From Onstottus_B sp035558335 (GTDB lineage: Bacteria; Acidobacteriota; Blastocatellia; UBA7656), in the NCBI GenBank assembly GCA_035558335.1, contig DATMCM010000299.1, positions 1-8,662 on the forward strand: a stretch of DNA of 8,662 nucleotides, given 5' to 3'. The translations under genes and the position numbers were made by a program. How positions within the stretch are numbered: the first letter of the stretch is position 1; every line of letters begins with the position of its first letter. The notes beneath the pieces are model-generated. The model made no database searches, was not told the origin of the DNA, and saw nothing but the letters and a program-made list of their open reading frames with translations. Shown piece after piece: positions 4,100-8,662 of this stretch.

Positions 4100-6229
4100 A
4101 TGTTGCAAGTCGCAAAGGTCCTGGACGCCATTCCTCATAAGGTGGCGCTGGTGGCGCTCGCCGTCCTGGCTCTCGCCTTACCCGCGAGCGCGCAGGACTG
4201 TTCTCACCCTAAGAACTGGGACTTCTACTCGCACGGCGATTACACAGTACGGCAGGTGCGCATTGAGAGTCCGATCGACTTCTTGCACTCAGTCGCTCGA
4301 ACTCTCGATGCGATCAAACCCTCGTTGCCGCTCCAACCGGGCGACGTCTTTTCAGCTACTCGCGCAAGCGCGGGGCGCGAGCTGATCCACGAGCGATTGG
4401 CCGCTGCCGACAACGGCGTGGAACAGTCTTTTAGATTATTGGTTGTTATAGGCCGTATCGAGAACTGCAACGAGGTCGGCCCCGCACGTCAACTGGATCT
4501 TGTCTACCAGGCTGTCACAACCAACTACAACGCCTACCTGATGCACACGATCGAATTCAAGCGATCCGAGATCGACCGCCCGGCTACTACTGCGGCGACC
4601 AGCAACGCTAATGGCTCGCTGCTCGTCAAGCCCTTCTTTGGGTACAACCGAACCAGCCAGCTTTTCGGGGGCGCTCAACTGACGGCGCGCATACCGGGCG
4701 GCATTTTCAACTCCGTCGGCGTCGCCGCCTCGGGATCTCCTGCAAGCAATACTGAAGAAATCGAGCTGGCCGGTACACGCACTCCTCAATCGTCAATTCT
4801 GAGTCGGCTCGAATATCGATTAGGTTACAGCCACACCGACACTCCTGCTGGAAACAACCGCCTGAAAGAGGGAAAGTTACATGCGCAACTCTTCGGTGCA
4901 ACAGTGCCTCTCGGGTCCAACAATCTAGTGCTTCGGTTTGGAGCTTCGCTTGAAGGTGGAAATCAACAGACGGAGTCCACCGCTGCTGCCGACTCCAATG
5001 ACAGCATCGCCAGTTCCGGCTACGGCGCGCTTAAGGGGTACATCGGTGTCACTGCGAGCCGGGGCAACGTATCCTTCGCAGGCTCTTACGGGGTGCAAGC
5101 CGGGACCCTCGGCGCATCGACTTCCGTCGCCTTCGTCAAACACCTGGTCGATCTCGCGGCGACAGTACAGTTCTTGCCCAAGGAAACCAACACGACGAAT
5201 TTCCACAAGCCCTTCACTGTCGAAGCGCGGGTGAACGGCGGCGTGATTCAACAACTGGGTCAGTTGCCGGTGGCTGAACGATTCTTTGGCGGCAACGCTA
5301 GCCAGGATTTCATCGCCGGCGACTCGTGGAACATACGCAGCGGCCCTTTCATCCGGAGCATCCCTCAAAATCGGTTGAATGGATTCGCCACAAACGGGCC
5401 GATCGGTGGCACGAGCTTTTACTCGGTCAACCTCACGCTTGCGAGGCCGGTCTGGGGCCTGCCCATCATCCCAAAGGAGATGGCTCAGGATCCTGACTTC
5501 CTCCCGGCGGTCGACGCCGCGGAAGCGACAGCGCGACAGGCGCTGATCGCGACCCGAAAGAACAATCTGCCCGCCTTTAAACAATTCATCGATCATCTCG
5601 CACCGCTCAAGGCTGAGCTGAAACAGCTCGACGGTTTTCTCAAGGGGCTCCCCTCAAATATCTCCGAGGATATTTCTGATGCTGCCGCTGACGTACAGGA
5701 TGATCTGGCTATCACGAATCAAGTCTTGAACCAGAATCAATCCGCGCTCCCAAGCAAGCTGGACGGTTTCTTGAAAGTAGATCGATCAACGATCACCAAG
5801 CTCATTGAGCACCTTGATACCTTGAAGGATGCCCTCGATGCCGGACACCTGGGCGATCTGGCTAACCAGGCGAAGTCAATCCGCGAATCGATCGCTACGC
5901 AGCAGACCATTCTTGTAGCCGAGCTGAATCGGATCGACTTTAGCGAAGCGACACGGCTGGCTGACAAAGATATGCGCCAGATCAATTCGGTCTTGAAGAC
6001 CTTTCTTCATGAACTGAATCTGGTGTCGATCAGCCCGGTCGGGATCTTCGACGTGGCGCGAATCTGGCCCGACCAATTTGGGACTCGGTTTGGAATCGGC
6101 GGAGGCGTGCGGCTCAGTCTGGTGAACTTCAATGTGACGCTAGGTTACGCAGTGAACCCGAATCCCCGAGTGCAAGAGGGCCGCGGCGCGTTCTTCTTTT
6201 CGATGGATGTCACTGATTTGTTTCGTTGA
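4100..6229 (+). CDS. Omp85-like outer-membrane protein with one POTRA-like domain and a large helical insertion
   Basis: This is a complete 709-residue exported protein. Residues 1-31 form a Sec signal peptide (hydrophobic VALVALAVLALALP, cleavage after ASA before QDC). Residues ~48-155 read like a single POTRA domain: YTVRQVRIES, then GDVFSATRA, then LDLVYQAV. From ~170 on, alternating strands suggest a barrel. AERFFGGNASQDFIAG (392-407) resembles the L6 segment of Omp85 proteins (E-R-F-F-x-G-G-x-x-x-V-R-G-F), but the VRGF/Y core is replaced by QDFI. The end resembles the final strands: TSFYSVNLTLARPVW (beta12), SPVGIFDVARIW (beta13), GTRFGIGGGVRLSL (beta14), NFNVTLGYAVNP (beta15) and GAFFFSMDVTDLFR (beta16). 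Between beta12 and beta13, residues ~461-640 are strongly helical and amphipathic, with LDGFLK at 510-515 and 554-559. The family assembles or exports proteins across the outer membrane; the role here is inferred only. The ribosome site is weak, so coupling to the gene 19 bp upstream is likely. Confidence 0.72.
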   Translation: MLQVAKVLDAIPHKVALVALAVLALALPASAQDCSHPKNWDFYSHGDYTVRQVRIESPIDFLHSVARTLDAIKPSLPLQPGDVFSATRASAGRELIHERLAAADNGVEQSFRLLVVIGRIENCNEVGPARQLDLVYQAVTTNYNAYLMHTIEFKRSEIDRPATTAATSNANGSLLVKPFFGYNRTSQLFGGAQLTARIPGGIFNSVGVAASGSPASNTEEIELAGTRTPQSSILSRLEYRLGYSHTDTPAGNNRLKEGKLHAQLFGATVPLGSNNLVLRFGASLEGGNQQTESTAAADSNDSIASSGYGALKGYIGVTASRGNVSFAGSYGVQAGTLGASTSVAFVKHLVDLAATVQFLPKETNTTNFHKPFTVEARVNGGVIQQLGQLPVAERFFGGNASQDFIAGDSWNIRSGPFIRSIPQNRLNGFATNGPIGGTSFYSVNLTLARPVWGLPIIPKEMAQDPDFLPAVDAAEATARQALIATRKNNLPAFKQFIDHLAPLKAELKQLDGFLKGLPSNISEDISDAAADVQDDLAITNQVLNQNQSALPSKLDGFLKVDRSTITKLIEHLDTLKDALDAGHLGDLANQAKSIRESIATQQTILVAELNRIDFSEATRLADKDMRQINSVLKTFLHELNLVSISPVGIFDVARIWPDQFGTRFGIGGGVRLSLVNFNVTLGYAVNPNPRVQEGRGAFFFSMDVTDLFR

Positions 6230-6861
6230 TCACACATTCCAATGGCTTAGAAAGGTCAGATTCGACGACTGCGAAAAATCGTCTAGCTTTCTGCGGGCCA
6301 TCTTCAGATGGTGAGGCCGCGAGATTCGGGCTCGAGCCGGTATACAGAATCCGCAACAGAACAAGCTCCAACGGTTCGACGTCATGCTGAGCCCGTCATC
6401 GAGCATCTCGCCAGCCGTGTCACCAATCCATATCCCTGATATGCAGCCCACTCCAAGTCTTCAGCCCGGCACCCTCTCTTCAACCTGAACCGCTTTCATG
6501 CTCAGCGCACGCGGCATCAACAACCTGAGGGTCACGATAACGGCTCAAGTTAGCGGTGCCCTTGGCAACCTCTGAATTCAATTGTTGCCTTTGATTTCGG
6601 TCATTCGCGGGTAACCAATGCTCCAGGTCTAACGTCGCACTGTGATGTTTTCGTTATGAACATCATTACTGGTTGAGACAAAGACGCAAACGGAGCGTGG
6701 TTGCATACCGAGGCCAGGTTGAACCGCCGCCAGCTCCTCAACATTTAGACTGATGGAGTGCACCAGCTGCTCCGTTCGCGAAGCACGCGGCCGGTTCAAG
6801 AATGGCAGATCTGAGCCAAAACCAGAAAGAGGAATCACCAGCCCACTACTAAGGAGTGATT
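6230..6861. other. Long gene-poor intergenic region (about 630 bp)
   Basis: No frame on either strand looks like a real gene: short open stretches exist at 6230-6451 and 6629-6838 on the minus strand and 6753-7019 on the plus strand, but they lack recognisable motifs or good ribosome sites, and the last overlaps the convincing gene at 6862 in another frame. One inverted repeat, GGCAAC (6564-6569) with GTTGCC (6584-6589), is followed by TTTGATTTC and could be a weak terminator. Its length suggests a decayed gene or a long leader for the exported protein that follows, but nothing shows which. Confidence 0.4.
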
Positions 6862-8662
6862 ATGAAAACTGTGAATCGACGACTCGTTGCAGCGATGGTT
6901 TTGATGTTGATCTCCCAGGGACTGTTCCCCGGCCCGGTCTCGTGTGCGCGAAGAGCGGAGACTCCAGAAGCGGCCGGAGCGCTCTCCTTGCCTGCGGGGC
7001 GAGCGGGGCTGAGCTATGAGTATCAGCTTCGAACTGAGGGCGGTCTTGCTCCTTTGACTTGGCGTTTAGTGGGCGGAGAGTTACCGCCGGGCATTAGCTT
7101 CGAGCCTTCAGGAAAGGTGAAAGGGACGCCGTCCGCTCCTCGCCGCGATTCATACGCCTTCGTTGTCGAAGTTTCCGATTCGTCACAACCAAGCCAGCGC
7201 GCCGAACAACCTTGCCTGCTGAGAATCGATGCTGCGCCCTTGCGAGTCATGGTTGGTGCAACACAACTGAAGATCGTTCAACCGGCCGCGGGCACTAAGG
7301 ATGACTCAGAGTTCCGCCCTGCGCACAGGTCGACCGATATGGCTTCAGAGACAAGTATGAGCGGCGTAGGAACCGGGGCGGCTAGTCAGGCGCGGGGATT
7401 CACCTGGCCAACTGTTGATGCAATTCCCGAAATTAGCGAGAAGACCGTGGCGTCGTACAGACTCGCAGATGGGAAAGAAAACGGTAACGAGGTCGACGAG
7501 TTGAACCCGGCCCGTTTCGTCAAGATCTACGAGGTTCCTAAGGCAAAGAACGGGAAGGTGAAAACTGCCGAGGACGCCGAAATCTACGGTAAGCTCATCT
7601 ACGATTACAAGAATCCGGATTCTCGTCTGCGAAACACCAGGCTCACCGCTGATGAGAGCAGCTCATTAGCCATCTTCCCTGATACGACCGGCAGAAACAT
7701 TGCTTTCAATACAATCTACATGGCAGCGGAACTAAGTTCCGCAGATACCAAGCAGAATCTGGAAGTAATCAACTACTCTGAGGTCGGAACTGCGCCGTCT
7801 GCTGACGCTTTCATAATCGGCGCGTCTTTTGAGACCGCCAGGAATATTCTTGATAAGCTGATCGCACTTCAAAGGAGATCAACGGATATTCTGAAGTATG
7901 TGCAGGGGATTACGGCTAAAGGCGAGATTCCTGAGGCGAAGCTAAACGAACTCATCGAAATTGATGCGCAAGCAAACGCGGCGGATTTGCGTGCGAGAGC
8001 TCGAATTGCGTTCGACCAATACGCGCCGGAGGTCGAGAGCATTTCTAACTTTATTTTGACTGAGACAAACAGGAACATTGTTGAGCGCGTTGCGAACAAT
8101 GTATTCCATATCGACAGAGACACGCTTATCGCTATTGCAAAGCAGTTTAGTACCGATGCCGCTCTAAGCCACAATAGCGATAACGCTGCGACTCGTCGCC
8201 TGTTGTCGAGAACGATCCAGGTGTACAAGGATTTTCAATCAGCGCGTGAAGAGATCGGGCGCTTAGTCATAAATGGGGGTCAAGACAAGCCGGCTCAAAG
8301 CGCTGAAAGAGGAAGGTTGGTCAAGAGACTCCGAGAACTAATAGCTGCGCACGATGATGCAACAGCCCTTGCCGTTGCGAGGGACCTTTACGCCTATGAC
8401 AGAAGCGACGAGGTGATTTCAAATCTGCGACAAAGCAAGTTCCCGGTCGGATGGGTGTCGCTCGATGAAGCAAGGGCAAAGGACGGCGACAACCTCAAGC
8501 TCACCGTCCGAGTGCAAAACCCGGCCAATGCAGGAACAGGCAACAAAGTCCCCTTTTATGTTGCCGTCAAGAGGTACGGCGTAAAGCTCCATTGGGCCTC
8601 TTCGTTTATGTTCCTTAAACGAACGGATATTACAGCTGCCGACCTGATCCCCGATGCCAATG
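6862..8662 (+). CDS. Large exported protein with N-terminal putative Ig (He_PIG) domain, 3' end beyond window
   Basis: A frame from ATG at 6862 stays open for 600 codons to the right edge, with no stop. AAGGAG (6851-6856) lies 5 nt upstream. Residues 1-29 look like a Sec signal peptide (RRLVAAMVLMLIS, cleavage near VSCA); Cys28 is not in a good lipobox. Residues ~41-127 match the putative Ig / cadherin-like He_PIG fold: SLPAGRAGLSYEYQL, APLTWRLVGGELPPGISFE, GKVKGTPS, then YAFVVEVSD. Such domains are common in bacterial surface and secreted proteins. Residues ~145-185 are Ser/Gly/Thr-rich (linker-like). From ~200 to 320 is a mixed alpha/beta segment (ARFVKIYEVPKAKNG, AEIYGKLIYDYKNPDS) I do not recognise. 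About 325-525 is mainly charged helix. From ~528 beta structure returns (PVGWVSLDEARAKDGDNLKL, then FYVAVKRYGVKLHWASSFMF). The function is unknown; location is likely periplasmic or surface. The part beyond ~7400 seems A/T-richer than the upstream operon. Confidence 0.8.
   Translation, partial: MKTVNRRLVAAMVLMLISQGLFPGPVSCARRAETPEAAGALSLPAGRAGLSYEYQLRTEGGLAPLTWRLVGGELPPGISFEPSGKVKGTPSAPRRDSYAFVVEVSDSSQPSQRAEQPCLLRIDAAPLRVMVGATQLKIVQPAAGTKDDSEFRPAHRSTDMASETSMSGVGTGAASQARGFTWPTVDAIPEISEKTVASYRLADGKENGNEVDELNPARFVKIYEVPKAKNGKVKTAEDAEIYGKLIYDYKNPDSRLRNTRLTADESSSLAIFPDTTGRNIAFNTIYMAAELSSADTKQNLEVINYSEVGTAPSADAFIIGASFETARNILDKLIALQRRSTDILKYVQGITAKGEIPEAKLNELIEIDAQANAADLRARARIAFDQYAPEVESISNFILTETNRNIVERVANNVFHIDRDTLIAIAKQFSTDAALSHNSDNAATRRLLSRTIQVYKDFQSAREEIGRLVINGGQDKPAQSAERGRLVKRLRELIAAHDDATALAVARDLYAYDRSDEVISNLRQSKFPVGWVSLDEARAKDGDNLKLTVRVQNPANAGTGNKVPFYVAVKRYGVKLHWASSFMFLKRTDITAADLIPDAN

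Noticed and set aside
4925..5596. A 223-residue minus-strand frame inside the Omp85-like gene
   Set aside because: It is antisense to a well-supported 709-residue frame, is rich in Arg/Gly/Asp as antisense frames often are, and has no recognisable motif.
6629..6838. A 69-residue minus-strand frame in the intergenic region
   Set aside because: It has no ribosome site or recognised motif; coding cannot be supported from the sequence alone.
7869..8228. A 119-residue minus-strand frame with hydrophobic, Ser-rich stretches
   Set aside because: It is antisense to the open frame starting at 6862, which has a signal peptide, a ribosome site and an Ig domain; its hydrophobic look comes from the reverse complement of charged helical codons.

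Overview
The window reads as a chromosomal segment of a moderately GC-rich, diderm (outer-membrane-bearing) bacterium. The Omp85-like outer-membrane protein, the NAD-type isocitrate dehydrogenase and the intergenic TAACCAC/GTGGTTA arrays would suit a soil Acidobacteriota-like genome. That placement is an inference from general appearance and is not proven by any marker in the window.

Layout. Positions 1-1688 hold two metabolic genes on the minus strand: a short-type isocitrate dehydrogenase (690-1688) followed, 77 bp downstream, by the 5' third of a leucyl aminopeptidase gene (pepA, running off the left edge). Positions 1689-2978 are an accessory island. It has three arrays of a 7-bp repeat, one in GTGGTTA orientation and two in TAACCAC orientation. 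Between the two same-oriented arrays lies a 743-bp cassette on the minus strand: the C-terminal remnant of an IS3-family transposase, overlapping by ATGA the start of an unrecognised small secreted-protein gene whose stop codon is supplied by the repeat. Positions 2982-3452 hold a likely promoter and a complete queD-like gene (6-pyruvoyl-tetrahydropterin synthase family).

Positions 3703-6229 form an apparent two-gene operon on the plus strand: an unrecognised 125-residue protein, then a 709-residue exported protein. The latter shows the order of an Omp85-family outer-membrane protein (signal peptide, one POTRA-like domain, beta barrel with a degenerate L6 motif, canonical-looking last strands). 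It also has an extra helical block of about 180 residues between the strands that correspond to beta12 and beta13, which would be a periplasmic turn. After a gene-poor stretch of about 630 bp, a large exported protein with an N-terminal putative Ig (He_PIG) domain starts at 6862 and runs off the right edge with no stop codon.

The metabolic genes (TCA cycle, peptide turnover, pterin/queuosine) do not form one pathway. The most unusual parts are the Omp85-like protein with its helical insertion and small partner gene, and the repeat-bounded cassette. No tRNA, rRNA or CRISPR array was found.
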